Assembly (NCBI GenBank): GCA_016124495.1
Contig: WGNP01000001.1
Location: 1 to 64,000 of the forward strand
Length of the DNA: 64,000 nucleotides
Reading direction: 5' to 3'
Source of the DNA: Hyphomonas sp.
GTDB taxonomy: Bacteria; Pseudomonadota; Alphaproteobacteria; Caulobacterales; Hyphomonadaceae
Shown here one piece after another: positions 40,953-50,307 of this stretch (the stretch's first letter is position 1; each line of letters starts with the position of its first letter). The translations under genes and the position numbers were made by a program. The notes below the pieces were generated by a model. That model saw nothing but the letters and a program-made list of their open reading frames with translations. It was not told the DNA's origin and did not search any database.

Positions 40953-42116
40953 ATGAACTTGGCAGATTATGGATTGAGTATCGAACGCGGCTTCCTGGCG
41001 GGGTTCGAGCCCGCCGCTGTGACCCTGCCCGCCGAACTGCAGCCTGCCCGCGAGATGGCCTTGCGCCTGCCGGAGCTGATCCCGACGGGGCACCTGCGCA
41101 GTTTCCTCGGGACGCTTCCGAAGCTGGACCCTGCGCCCTTCTGCGCCAGCGCCAGCGACGCAGAACTGCGCATCGCCATGCTGCACTACAGCTTCCTGGT
41201 GCAGGCCTATGTCTGGGGCGAGCCCGACGCGCCGAAGGTCCTCCCTGCCTGTCTCGCGGTTCCGATCTGGCAGATCGGGCAGGCCATCGGCCAGCCGCCC
41301 CTCCTGCCCTATTCCAGCTATACGCTCGAGAACTGGAGCCGGTTCGACGGGAAGGCTCCCATCGACCTCTCGAACATTTACACGCTGCAGCACTTCGAAG
41401 GCGGCATGGACGAAGCCTGGTTCATCCTCGTGCACGTCGCCATCGAAGCGCGCGCCGGCGAGATGCTGCACGAGGCAACGAAGCTGGTTGGCGCCGCAAA
41501 AGACGAAGACACAGCAGAGATCGAACGCGCACTCGGCGCGATGAGCGCTGTCTGGGACGATGTCAACGCGATCTTCGACCGGATGCCGGAGCGCTGTGAT
41601 CCGTATGTGTATTTTCACCGCGTCAGGCCGTGGATCCATGGCTGGAAAGACAATCCGGCGCTGGGCGAGGGCCTCGTCTATGAGGGCGTCGCCGCGACGG
41701 CCGGCAAACCCCAGGCCTTCCGGGGGCAGACGGGTTCTCAATCCTCGATCGTGCCCGCGGTGGACGCGCTGCTCGGCATCGGCCATGCGGGCGACCCGCT
41801 GCGCTCCTTCCTGGATGAGCTGCACGCCTACAGGCCGCCGCAGCACCGCCGCTACATTGAAGACCTGCGCGCGCAGAGCGTGCTGCGCGCCGTCGTTCAT
41901 AAGCTCGGCAATCCAGTGATCCGTGAACTGTACAACGACAATATCCGCAAGCTTGCGCGCTTTCGCACACGCCACCTCGAATACGCGGCGACCTACATCA
42001 ATCGGCAGGCCTCAACCGCCGCCGGCAACGATCCTGATGTCGGCACGGGCGGTACGCCGTTCATGCGCTACCTGAAGAAACACCGCGACGAAGCCGAAGC
42101 GCATTTGCTGACCTGA
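40953..42116 (+). CDS. Indoleamine 2,3-dioxygenase superfamily protein
   Basis: FRGQTGSQSSIVPAVDALLGI, PQHRRYIEDL, C-terminal DVGTGGTPFMRYLKKHRDE match IDO-type motifs. Start at MNLADYGLSIERGF. Confidence 0.85.
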   Translation: MNLADYGLSIERGFLAGFEPAAVTLPAELQPAREMALRLPELIPTGHLRSFLGTLPKLDPAPFCASASDAELRIAMLHYSFLVQAYVWGEPDAPKVLPACLAVPIWQIGQAIGQPPLLPYSSYTLENWSRFDGKAPIDLSNIYTLQHFEGGMDEAWFILVHVAIEARAGEMLHEATKLVGAAKDEDTAEIERALGAMSAVWDDVNAIFDRMPERCDPYVYFHRVRPWIHGWKDNPALGEGLVYEGVAATAGKPQAFRGQTGSQSSIVPAVDALLGIGHAGDPLRSFLDELHAYRPPQHRRYIEDLRAQSVLRAVVHKLGNPVIRELYNDNIRKLARFRTRHLEYAATYINRQASTAAGNDPDVGTGGTPFMRYLKKHRDEAEAHLLT

Positions 42117-42123
42117 GTGCAGT

Positions 42124-42537
42124 TCAGTCGACGCAGAGCGTGTAGCCCATCTTGCCGTCTTCGATCATCGCGTAGCAGCCGAAGGGCACATCGACTGCCT
42201 GGCACGTGCCGGTTGCCGGCTCACCCGGCTCGGTTCCCTGATTGCCGGGACCGGCGCGGCAGGTGCCTTCGCAGTCAGTATCCCCGCGGCAAGCTTTTCC
42301 CGCATCCGGGTAGGTCTGGACGCACTGTTCCCAGCCGAGCAGGCCCTGACGGCTGATCTCGCCGCCCACAGCGTCGCAGGCTGCGCGCTCGGCCGGTGTT
42401 GCGACCTCGTCCGCGATTATCACGCGCTGATAGGCCGGGCCGGCGACGGAGGCAGCCGGCTCAGGCGCAGCGGGCGGATAAAACGAGGCGCACCCCGCAA
42501 GGGCGAATGCAGCAACGACCGGCAACAGGAATTTCAT
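42124..42537 (-). CDS. Cys-rich putative lipoprotein (paralog 1)
   Basis: Lipobox LAGCASF; ATPAERAACDAVGGEI...WEQCVQTYPDAGKACRGDTDCEGTC...GTCQ...FGCYAMIEDGKMGYTLCVD. Confidence 0.82.
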   Translation of the reverse strand: MKFLLPVVAAFALAGCASFYPPAAPEPAASVAGPAYQRVIIADEVATPAERAACDAVGGEISRQGLLGWEQCVQTYPDAGKACRGDTDCEGTCRAGPGNQGTEPGEPATGTCQAVDVPFGCYAMIEDGKMGYTLCVD

Positions 42538-42587
42538 CTCGGCTGGGCCCCCAAAATCCGTCCATAACTGTCCACTCGGCGTGTAGA

Positions 42588-43001
42588 CTAGTCCGCGCAA
42601 AGCGTGCGCGCGATCTTGCCGTTCTCGACCGCAGTATTGCAGCCAAAGCCCGCATCGTTGTGCTGGCAGGTGCCCATCGCAGCGGCGCCCGGCGCAAGCC
42701 CGATCCTGCCTTCATAGTAGCACTTACCGACGCAGTCAGTGTCTCCCGAACAGGCCTTGCCAGCGTCCGCGAAGGGCTGAACGCAGTTTTCCCATTGCCG
42801 CCGGCCGCCGGGCCGGATTACGCCGCCGGCAGCCTCGCAGGCTGCGCGTTCAGCAGGCGTCGCCTGGGAGGCGGCAAAGACAATTGGCTTATAAGCTGGG
42901 GGCGGAGTGTCCGGCGCCGCCATGGTCGCCTCCCCCGCCGGGTGAAACAGCGAGCAGGCGGGCAGGGCCAGGAGAGCCAAGCAGAACAGGGCGCTCTTCA
43001 T
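42588..43001 (-). CDS. Cys-rich putative lipoprotein (paralog 2)
   Basis: Lipobox LPACSLF; ATPAERAACEAAGGVI...WENCVQPFADAGKACSGDTDCVGKC...GTCQ...FGCNTAVENGKIARTLCAD. Confidence 0.82.
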   Translation of the reverse strand: MKSALFCLALLALPACSLFHPAGEATMAAPDTPPPAYKPIVFAASQATPAERAACEAAGGVIRPGGRRQWENCVQPFADAGKACSGDTDCVGKCYYEGRIGLAPGAAAMGTCQHNDAGFGCNTAVENGKIARTLCAD

Positions 43002-43405
43002 CCGGGAAACCTGGCAAAGGCCGGAACACCGTCCGGCATGAGATGGAAGGGGTGCGCGTCGGCCGTCTGGAAAATCATCTGCGGTCCGCCGAACAGTCCG
43101 GGCTCGTCCAGCGAGCCGACTTTCAGGATCACCGCAACCGGAAGGGCGGGCGATTTCGTCAGGATCGGTGTGCCGCAGTCGGCGCAGAACTGGCGCGTGG
43201 CGGCACCTTTCAGATCAGGCCTGGTGTAGGATTTCGGCTCACCCCTGGTAAAACGAAATCCGGCGACCGGCATCGCCATGAAATCGTTGCCTTCGCCGCC
43301 GGTGAAATACTGGCACTCACGGCAATGGCACCGTGCCTTCATGACCGGTTCGCCGTCGGCTTCATAACGCACTGCGCCGCAATAGCAGCCACCTGTAAAC
43401 CTCAC
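42998..43405 (-). CDS. GFA family protein (glutathione-dependent formaldehyde-activating-like)
   Basis: GGCYCGAVRYEADGEPVMKARCHCRECQYFTGG, QFCADCGTPI. Confidence 0.94.
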   Translation of the reverse strand: MRFTGGCYCGAVRYEADGEPVMKARCHCRECQYFTGGEGNDFMAMPVAGFRFTRGEPKSYTRPDLKGAATRQFCADCGTPILTKSPALPVAVILKVGSLDEPGLFGGPQMIFQTADAHPFHLMPDGVPAFARFPG

Positions 43406-44145
43406 GAGTTATCTCCCTTCGACGGTTTGCCGCCCTTGAAACCTTTGGCCACAACGTAGATTTCGGGGCTGCCCGAACGGCTTGCCGGCGGCTTTATGTG
43501 CTTCACTGCCTTGAAGTGAGTCTTGAGCGTCACAAGCAGCTCCTGCGTCGTGCCGCCCTGAAAAACCTTCGAACAGAATGAGCCGCCAGGCGCGAGATGC
43601 GCGATGGCAAAATCGACGGCCAGTTCGACCAGCGTCACAGTACGAAGGTGGTCGGTCTGTTTGTGGCCGGTCGTGTTTGCCGCCATGTCGGAAAGGACAA
43701 GATCCGGCGGACCACTGAGCGCAGCGAGAACCTTGTCGACATCTGCCGGCTCGTTGACGTCGCCTTCGAAGATGGTCGCCCCGTCAATTGTCTGAACCGG
43801 CAGAAGATCAATGCCGACCACTTCGGCGGCGCCCTTCAGCAGGGCGACCTGAATCCACCCGCCGGGCGCACATCCAAGGTCAATGACCCGCTGGCCGCGT
43901 TTCAGGATGTGGGCTTCCTCATCGATCTCGAGTAGCTTGTAAGCCGCACGCGAACGATAACCGGCGTCCATGGCCTTGCGAACGTAGGGGTCCTGCAACT
44001 GGCGCTCGATCCACTTCTTCGAGCTTTCAGACTTGGCGTTGCGGGCAATGACCTTGCGCTCGGTCACGCTGCGGCCCGACCCGGTCTTTTCGGTCGTCGG
44101 CTTTTTCCAGCGCCGCTTCTCTTCATCCGACATTGCCGTCTCCAA
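43402..44145 (-). CDS. rlmE: 23S rRNA (uridine-2'-O)-methyltransferase RlmE/FtsJ
   Basis: YRSRAAYKLLEIDEEAHILKRGQRVIDLGCAPGGWIQVAL, LVLSDMAANTTGH, FCSKVFQGG. Confidence 0.95.
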   Translation of the reverse strand: METAMSDEEKRRWKKPTTEKTGSGRSVTERKVIARNAKSESSKKWIERQLQDPYVRKAMDAGYRSRAAYKLLEIDEEAHILKRGQRVIDLGCAPGGWIQVALLKGAAEVVGIDLLPVQTIDGATIFEGDVNEPADVDKVLAALSGPPDLVLSDMAANTTGHKQTDHLRTVTLVELAVDFAIAHLAPGGSFCSKVFQGGTTQELLVTLKTHFKAVKHIKPPASRSGSPEIYVVAKGFKGGKPSKGDNS

Positions 44146-45232
44146 CAGGGGCTGGCCGGGCGACTGGCCGTTTCGGGCGGCGGCGCCTCTGTGGCCGCTG
44201 ACCGTGCATCATCGACAATAGGATGCCTTCACGCAGTCCGCGATCCGCGACGCGCAGTTTATGCTCATCGAACACTTCCCAGACCGCCTCCATGATGGCG
44301 CAGCCCGCCAGCATCAGGGGCGCCCGTTCTTCGCCAATTGTCGGAAGCCTGGCGCGCCCCGCGACGCCGAGATGGCGCAACTGATCCATCGTGTCGCGGC
44401 CCTCCTGGCGGGTCAGCCAGATGCCGTCGACCTTGTCCCGGCGGTACCGTTCGAGCTTCAGGTGGACGCCGGCCAGGCAGGTCACCGTGCCGGACGTCCC
44501 GATCAGGTAGCCGTCATCTTCAGCGAGCCTGCGGGCAACGCGCTCGACAGCCGGCCAGCTTTTTACGGCCTTCCGCGCCCGCTCCAGCATCAGCGGCCAG
44601 GCGGCCGCCTCGTCGCTCAGATCCACGGATTCAGACAGGGTGACGACCCCCACCTTGAGGCTCGTCCAGTCGAGAATCGGCGCATCCTTGAGAATCCCGG
44701 CGAGGCCGCCAGTCCGGATGGCGCCGGCATTCACATGGGAGAGTTCGGTTGAGCCGCCGCCGACATCGACGACCAGTACGGATCTGACCTCCGGAACGAT
44801 CAGGTCATAGCAGCCGATGGTCGCGAGCCGGGCCTCTTCCTTGGCGCCGATCACCTTGAATGTAAGCCCGGTCTCGTCCTGCACCCGCCGGATGAAGTCC
44901 GCACCATTTGCCGCCTTGCGGCAGGCCTCGGTGGCAATACAGCGAACACGGCCCACGCCGTGCTGTCGGAGCTTGTTCCGGATGACATGCAACGCGCTCA
45001 TGGCGCGCTCCACAGCAGCGTCAGACAAGCGGCCGGAATCGTGCAGTCCTTCGCCCAGGCGGGCGATCTGGGAGTACGAATCAACCACACGAAAGGACTG
45101 GCCGCGGGGCTCCGCAACCAGCAGCCGGCAGTTGTTGGTACCAAGGTCCACCGCAGCGTAAAGCGGCTTTCCCCGTTGGGAACCGGGCGGGCTGCGCCTG
45201 CGACCGCCAGTTCCGTCTTTTTTGTCAGCCAT
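44123..45232 (-). CDS. Ppx/GppA phosphatase family protein
   Basis: AAVDLGTNNCRLLVAEP, VLVVDVGGGSTELSHV, GTSGTVTCLAGVHL. Confidence 0.95.
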   Translation of the reverse strand: MADKKDGTGGRRRSPPGSQRGKPLYAAVDLGTNNCRLLVAEPRGQSFRVVDSYSQIARLGEGLHDSGRLSDAAVERAMSALHVIRNKLRQHGVGRVRCIATEACRKAANGADFIRRVQDETGLTFKVIGAKEEARLATIGCYDLIVPEVRSVLVVDVGGGSTELSHVNAGAIRTGGLAGILKDAPILDWTSLKVGVVTLSESVDLSDEAAAWPLMLERARKAVKSWPAVERVARRLAEDDGYLIGTSGTVTCLAGVHLKLERYRRDKVDGIWLTRQEGRDTMDQLRHLGVAGRARLPTIGEERAPLMLAGCAIMEAVWEVFDEHKLRVADRGLREGILLSMMHGQRPQRRRRPKRPVARPAPVGDGNVG

Positions 45233-45283
45233 TGTGTGGCCCGAAACTCAAACTTGAGGCATGCTCTAACACAGGAGCTGAAA

Positions 45284-45733
45284 ATGACCAGTAGACGTGG
45301 ACCTGCAGGTTGGTTGCGTGCCTGGTTCGGCGGGCGCAAGCCGCCCAGGCGCGCGCCTCTCGTGCTGACCGACAAGGTCGACGAGCGGTATCACTACGGC
45401 TCGATTTCCAAGCACATTGCCAAATTCCAGATCGGGCAGGTCGTCCGGCACCGGGTTTTTGCGTTCCGGGGCGTCATTTTTGACGTCGATCCGCAGTTCG
45501 CCAACACCGATGAATGGTACGAGTCCATCCCGGAGGAAGTCCGGCCCAACAAGGATCAGCCATTTTACCACCTGTTCGCCGAGAACGAGCGCACGCATTA
45601 CATAGCCTACGTCTCGGAACAGAACCTCCTGCCCGATAATTCAGACATGCCGCTCAGCCATCCGGACATTCCGGAATGGTTCGACCTCACCGGTCGGGGC
45701 ACCTACGAACTTAAGAAGCATTCAACGAACTGA
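45284..45733 (+). CDS. hspQ: Heat shock protein HspQ
   Basis: KFQIGQVVRHRVFAFRGVIFDVDPQFANTDEWYESIPEEVRPNKDQPFYHLFAENERTHYIAYVSEQNLLPD. Start at MTSRRGPAG. Confidence 0.94.
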   Translation: MTSRRGPAGWLRAWFGGRKPPRRAPLVLTDKVDERYHYGSISKHIAKFQIGQVVRHRVFAFRGVIFDVDPQFANTDEWYESIPEEVRPNKDQPFYHLFAENERTHYIAYVSEQNLLPDNSDMPLSHPDIPEWFDLTGRGTYELKKHSTN

Positions 45734-45738
45734 AGAGC

Positions 45739-45757
45739 GGGGCAGGGCCCCTGCCCT
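45739..45757. terminator. Bidirectional terminator-like hairpin between hspQ and the convergent small ORF
   Basis: GGGGCAGGGCCCCTGCCCT: GC-rich perfect inverted repeat at convergent gene ends. Confidence 0.5.
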
Positions 45758-45938
45758 AGTTCATGTCCTGGGGTGGCAGCTCATCACCTGACAGGATCGC
45801 AGCCACTTCGTCCCAGTGCGCCAATGCTTCAATATCGCCCAGCGCCGCTACTTCGGCGGCCCGCAAAGTGGCGATCACGACCGCGTCCTCGCCGTACTGG
45901 CGCAGCAGGTCGGCTGCGATCTGCGCCGCCTGGCTCAT
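45756..45938 (-). CDS. Small hypothetical protein (DUF6961-like?) translationally coupled to hldE
   Basis: 60 aa, ATGA-type overlap with the upstream hldE stop; weak resemblance AALGDIEALAHWDEVAAIL. Confidence 0.55.
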   Translation of the reverse strand: MSQAAQIAADLLRQYGEDAVVIATLRAAEVAALGDIEALAHWDEVAAILSGDELPPQDMN

Positions 45939-47398
45939 GCGCCGTTCCTTGAGCGGGCTATGATCGAGGTGGTGGATTGGCCGGGCACCAGTGGGACCAC
46001 GAACACCTCGCCCCCGCGTGCTTCAACCAGATCGGCACCAACGATCGTGTCCCGCGTGTAGTCGCCGCCTTTGACGAGCACGTCGGGCTTCAGGGCGGTA
46101 ATGAGGTTCAGGGGCGTGTCTTCCTCGAAGATCACCACCCCATCGACGGCGGCGAGACCGCAAAGGACCTGCGCGCGCGACTGTTCGGAATTGACCGGAC
46201 GCTCGGCGCCCTTCAGGCGCTTCACCGAGGCATCCGAGTTAAGGCCGATGACGAGACGGTCGCAGCGGCTGCGGGATTCTTCCAGGACGCGGACATGCCC
46301 GGGATGCAGAATGTCAAACACGCCATTGGTGAAGCCGATACGCAGCCCCCCTTCCCTCCAGCGTTCGATCTGGCCGACCATGGCATCGGCTGTCAGGGTG
46401 CCCGCTTTCTGGGAGCCGCCCGATAGCTGGATCGCATCCAGAAGCTCGGCCGCGGAAACGGTCGCCGTGCCGGATTTTCCAACGGCGATGCCGGAGGCAA
46501 GGATTGCAACGTTGACGGCCTCTTCCAGGTTGGCGCCCGCCACAACCGCAGCGCCGAGGGCAGCAAGGCTCGTGTCGCCTGCTCCTGACACGTCGAAGAC
46601 TTCCCGCGCCTTGCCGGTGACGTGGCCGCACGCCGATCCCGCCGCGATATAGGACATGCCTTGCGCTGCGCGGGTCACAACCACCGCCCTGGCGGGAAGC
46701 AGGCGCTGCGCGGCGTCCAGAGCCTGCTCGACATCCGCGGTTGTCGAGGTCGCCATTTCCAGGGCTGCGCCGAGTTCACCGGCATTCGGTTTGAGGATAT
46801 CGACAGCGCCGTAGCGTGCGAAATCCTTGCCCTTGGGATCCGCGATCACCGGCACGCGGCGGCGCGCCGCAGCCGAGAGGATCGCCGACAGGATCGCGTC
46901 CGTCAGCAGGCCTTTGGCGTAATCAGAAACCAGCACGGCCGAAACGGTCGGCACAAGGTCTTCGATCGCGCCGATGATCAACTGCTCGCCGGACGCGCCA
47001 GGGGCGCCGACTTCCTCGGCATCGAGCCGGAGCAATTGCTGGCCGCCTGCGACGAGGCGGGTTTTGAGCGTCGTCGGGCGTTCCTTGAGAGGCACGAGAC
47101 GCGCCGAGATGCCGGGGGAATGTTCCAGCAGTTCGTTGAGCTCGATGCCCGCCTCATCGGTGCCGACAGCGCCGATGATGATGGCCTGCAGGCCGAGAGA
47201 CGCGAGGTTGCGCGCCACGTTGGCTGCGCCGCCGGGCATGCTGGCCATGCGGGTCTGGCGCAGGACGGGGACGGGCGCTTCGGGGGAGATGCGATTGACG
47301 ACGCCGTAGACAAAGCGGTCGAGCATGACATCGCCGACGCACAGCACACGCTGGCCGCGCGCTTTGTCCATGATCTGGCGAAGGCGGGCAGGCTGCAT
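45935..47398 (-). CDS. hldE: Bifunctional heptose 7-phosphate kinase/heptose 1-phosphate adenylyltransferase
   Basis: MLDRFVYGVVNRISPEAPVPVL, MPGGAANVARNLASLG; C-terminal FTNGVFDILHPGHVRVLEESR nucleotidyltransferase domain. Confidence 0.96.
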   Translation of the reverse strand: MQPARLRQIMDKARGQRVLCVGDVMLDRFVYGVVNRISPEAPVPVLRQTRMASMPGGAANVARNLASLGLQAIIIGAVGTDEAGIELNELLEHSPGISARLVPLKERPTTLKTRLVAGGQQLLRLDAEEVGAPGASGEQLIIGAIEDLVPTVSAVLVSDYAKGLLTDAILSAILSAAARRRVPVIADPKGKDFARYGAVDILKPNAGELGAALEMATSTTADVEQALDAAQRLLPARAVVVTRAAQGMSYIAAGSACGHVTGKAREVFDVSGAGDTSLAALGAAVVAGANLEEAVNVAILASGIAVGKSGTATVSAAELLDAIQLSGGSQKAGTLTADAMVGQIERWREGGLRIGFTNGVFDILHPGHVRVLEESRSRCDRLVIGLNSDASVKRLKGAERPVNSEQSRAQVLCGLAAVDGVVIFEEDTPLNLITALKPDVLVKGGDYTRDTIVGADLVEARGGEVFVVPLVPGQSTTSIIARSRNGA

Positions 47399-47473
47399 CC
47401 GGCGCTTTCTTTAGGCTTCGGGGCGGTATAGCGGCGCTGGTAGCGGGTTGAAAGTCCAGGCTGCAGGATGGAT

Positions 47474-47499
47474 TGATCCAACGAGCAGGTTAGGGCGTA
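47474..47499 (+). promoter_or_regulatory. Candidate ECF11 (RpoE/ChrR-type) promoter TGATCC-N16-CGTA
   Basis: TGATCCaacgagcaggttagggCGTA, 37 bp upstream of the photolyase ATG. Confidence 0.6.
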
Positions 47500-47536
47500 T
47501 CTGTACATACCAGACTTCAGGATTTGGCCGAGTTTC

Positions 47537-48994
47537 ATGTCAGTTTTGCCGCCCGTCATTGTCTGGTTCCGCGAAGATCTGCGAATTTCCGACAATCCGG
47601 CGCTGGCCGCTGCTGCAGACACGGGCGCCCCTGTTATCTGCCTGTATGTCCGTGAGACGGGTCTGGCGGGTGCGCGCCCCCTCGGCGGCGCTGCCAGATG
47701 GTGGCTTAACCAGAGCTTGCAGGCCCTTTCAGCCTCGCTGGAAGGGCTTGGCGGGCGGCTGGTCCTGAAAACCGGCAGCGCCCTGGAAGTGCTCAGCGCG
47801 CTGGTCACCGAAACCGGCGCAAACTCTGTTTTCTGGACACGCCGCTACGGCGAAGCGGAGAAGACCGCCGATGCAGCCGTCAAGGCGGCCCTGAAAGAGA
47901 CCGGCGTCAATGTCCAGAGCTTCAACGGGCGGCTGCTGATGGAGCCCTGGGCCCTGAAAACGGGCTCAGGCGGCTACTACCGTGTGTTCACGCCGTTCTG
48001 GCGCGCGATGCAGTCGGCGTATAGCGCCCCCTCTGCTTTGCCGGCGCCCAAACGGTTGGCAAGCATTGAGGTTGCCAGTGAAACCCTTGCCGGCTGGGAC
48101 CTGCATCCGCGAGGGCCGGACTGGTCCGGAGGACTTGCTGACGCCTGGTCGCCGGGCGAGGCAGGTGCGCTGGCCAGGCTTGCAGAATTCCTTGACGGCC
48201 CGATCAATGGCTACGCCGAGTCCCGTAACCGGCCAGACCTGCCCGGCTCCACCTCGCGGCTGTCTGCGCATCTGCGATTTGGAGAGATTGGCCCCGCGCA
48301 GATCTGGCGGGCCGTGAAATCGGGTGTCGAAGCCCGCCGCATCGATGAACGGGCCGCCCTGGTTTTCCTGTCAGAAATCGCGTGGCGCGAGTTTTCTCAC
48401 GTGTTGCTTCACTTCAATCCGGATCTCGCACACAAGAACTACAATGCGAATTTCGATCGGATGCCCTGGCTTACGAATGCCGAGGCGCTGGGCGCCTGGC
48501 AAACCGGGCAGACGGGCTACCCGGTGGTCGACGCCGGCATGCGCCAGCTCTGGCATACGGGATGGATGCATAACCGGGTACGGATGATTGTGGCATCGTT
48601 CCTGACGAAGCACCTGCTGCTGCCCTGGCAGACGGGCGAAAGCTGGTTCTGGGACACGCTGGTGGACGCCGATCCGGCGATCAATGCAGCCAGCTGGCAA
48701 TGGACAGCGGGAAGCGGCGCAGATGCCGCGCCTTATTTCCGCGTATTCAATCCGATTACCCAGGGCAGCAAGTTTGATGAGACGGGCGCGTATGTCCGGC
48801 GCTGGTGCCCGGAACTTTCCCGCCTGCCGGATAAGTTCCTGCATGCACCGTTCGAAGCGCCCGACGGCATTCTCAAAACGGCCGGCGTTGTTCTCGGGAA
48901 AACTTATCCTGAGCCAATCGTTGACCACAGCGCGGCCCGCCAGCGCGCGCTCGACGCCTACAAACAGACAAAACAGGAGCAGGGGGCGGCATGA
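47537..48994 (+). CDS. phrB: Deoxyribodipyrimidine photolyase
   Basis: VIVWFREDLRISDNPALAAAADTGAPVICLYV; C-terminal TGYPVVDAGMRQLWHTGWMHNRVRMIVASFLTKHLLLPWQTGE. Confidence 0.96.
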   Translation: MSVLPPVIVWFREDLRISDNPALAAAADTGAPVICLYVRETGLAGARPLGGAARWWLNQSLQALSASLEGLGGRLVLKTGSALEVLSALVTETGANSVFWTRRYGEAEKTADAAVKAALKETGVNVQSFNGRLLMEPWALKTGSGGYYRVFTPFWRAMQSAYSAPSALPAPKRLASIEVASETLAGWDLHPRGPDWSGGLADAWSPGEAGALARLAEFLDGPINGYAESRNRPDLPGSTSRLSAHLRFGEIGPAQIWRAVKSGVEARRIDERAALVFLSEIAWREFSHVLLHFNPDLAHKNYNANFDRMPWLTNAEALGAWQTGQTGYPVVDAGMRQLWHTGWMHNRVRMIVASFLTKHLLLPWQTGESWFWDTLVDADPAINAASWQWTAGSGADAAPYFRVFNPITQGSKFDETGAYVRRWCPELSRLPDKFLHAPFEAPDGILKTAGVVLGKTYPEPIVDHSAARQRALDAYKQTKQEQGAA

Positions 48995-50307
48995 AGAAAA
49001 TTGCGGTCATCGGATCTGGAATATCAGGTCTCGGCGCAGCCTGGGCGCTGCGCGATACAGCGGACGTAACTGTCTTCGAAAAGGATGACCGTCTCGGCGG
49101 ACACGCCTGCACGCACACGTTCGACTATGACGGCGCCGCGATGAACGTCGATCTGGGGTTCATCGTTTATAATGGACTCAACTATCCGAACCTCATCGGT
49201 TTCTTCGATGCGCTGGGTGTCGAGACCGAAGCCTCCGACATGAGTTTCTCGGTGTCTGATCCGAAAGGCTGGACCTGGGCGTCTACGTTGGGCGGTATCT
49301 TTGCGCAGAAGCGGAACTTCCTGAGCCTTCGCTTCCACCGCTTCTGGCGCACGATCCTCAGGTTCAACGACATTGCGCGGACAGAGCTTGCCTCTGGCGC
49401 AATCAATGACACGACGCTCGGCGCCTGGCTGGAGCGGCATGGCTTCGACGAGGATTTTCGCCAGAATTACATCCTGCCGATGGGCGCGGCGATCTGGTCC
49501 ACGCCGGAGGACCGGATGCTCGACTACCCTGCCCTGAGCTTCTTCCAGTTCTTCGACAATCACCGCCTGATGCACAAGGAGCGCCCCAGATGGCGTACCG
49601 TCTCGGGCGGCAGCAAGAATTATGTCAGCCGGGTCTCCCATGCGCTCGGCGCGCGCGTGCGCCCGAACGCCGGCGTGGCCAAAGTGCACCCGTTCGGTGA
49701 CAGGATTGCCGTTTTGCTGACTTCGGGCGCAACGGAAATGTTTGATGAAGTGATCCTGGCCTGTCACTCCGACGAAGCGCTCCGGCTCGTCGAGCGCGAT
49801 TACGAAGATCAGGCGTTTTTCCTGCGCTCGGTTAAATATCGTCCGAATACGATCTATCTGCACCGGGATCCAGCACTGATGCCGGGCCGCAAGGCGGCCT
49901 GGGCAAGCTGGAACGTCCTGAAGCAGGGCAGCGGCGACATCTGCCTCACTTACTGGATGAACAAGCTGCAGAACCTCGACCTGGAGAAGCCGGTCTTCAT
50001 CACGCTCAATCCTGAAACACCCCCCTCCCCCGCGCTCACGTTCCACTCCTATTGCTTCGACCATCCGCAGTTTGATGCGGCGGCGGAAGCCGCCGTACGG
50101 TCCATCAAGCGCCAGCAGGGACAGGACGGCTTGTGGTTCGCCGGCGCCTGGATGGGCCGCGGCTTCCATGAAGACGGCCTGAAGTCGGGACTCTCCGCGG
50201 CGTTGTCACTCGGCGGAAAGGTTCCCTGGGGCGCGAAAGGCGTGGACATTATCTCGGCCCGGCGCGACACTTCGGGATCAGAAGCGAAGGTCGAGGTTTC
50301 AGCGTGA
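48991..50307 (+). CDS. FAD-dependent oxidoreductase (amine-oxidase-like)
   Basis: IAVIGSGISGLGAAWALRDTADVTVFEKDDRLGGHACTHTFDYDG. Confidence 0.95.
   Translation: MKKIAVIGSGISGLGAAWALRDTADVTVFEKDDRLGGHACTHTFDYDGAAMNVDLGFIVYNGLNYPNLIGFFDALGVETEASDMSFSVSDPKGWTWASTLGGIFAQKRNFLSLRFHRFWRTILRFNDIARTELASGAINDTTLGAWLERHGFDEDFRQNYILPMGAAIWSTPEDRMLDYPALSFFQFFDNHRLMHKERPRWRTVSGGSKNYVSRVSHALGARVRPNAGVAKVHPFGDRIAVLLTSGATEMFDEVILACHSDEALRLVERDYEDQAFFLRSVKYRPNTIYLHRDPALMPGRKAAWASWNVLKQGSGDICLTYWMNKLQNLDLEKPVFITLNPETPPSPALTFHSYCFDHPQFDAAAEAAVRSIKRQQGQDGLWFAGAWMGRGFHEDGLKSGLSAALSLGGKVPWGAKGVDIISARRDTSGSEAKVEVSA

Noticed and set aside
49024-50169. 381-aa minus ORF antisense to the FAD oxidoreductase
   Set aside because: Shadow ORF; the plus strand carries FAD-binding and amine-oxidase motifs and operon overlaps.
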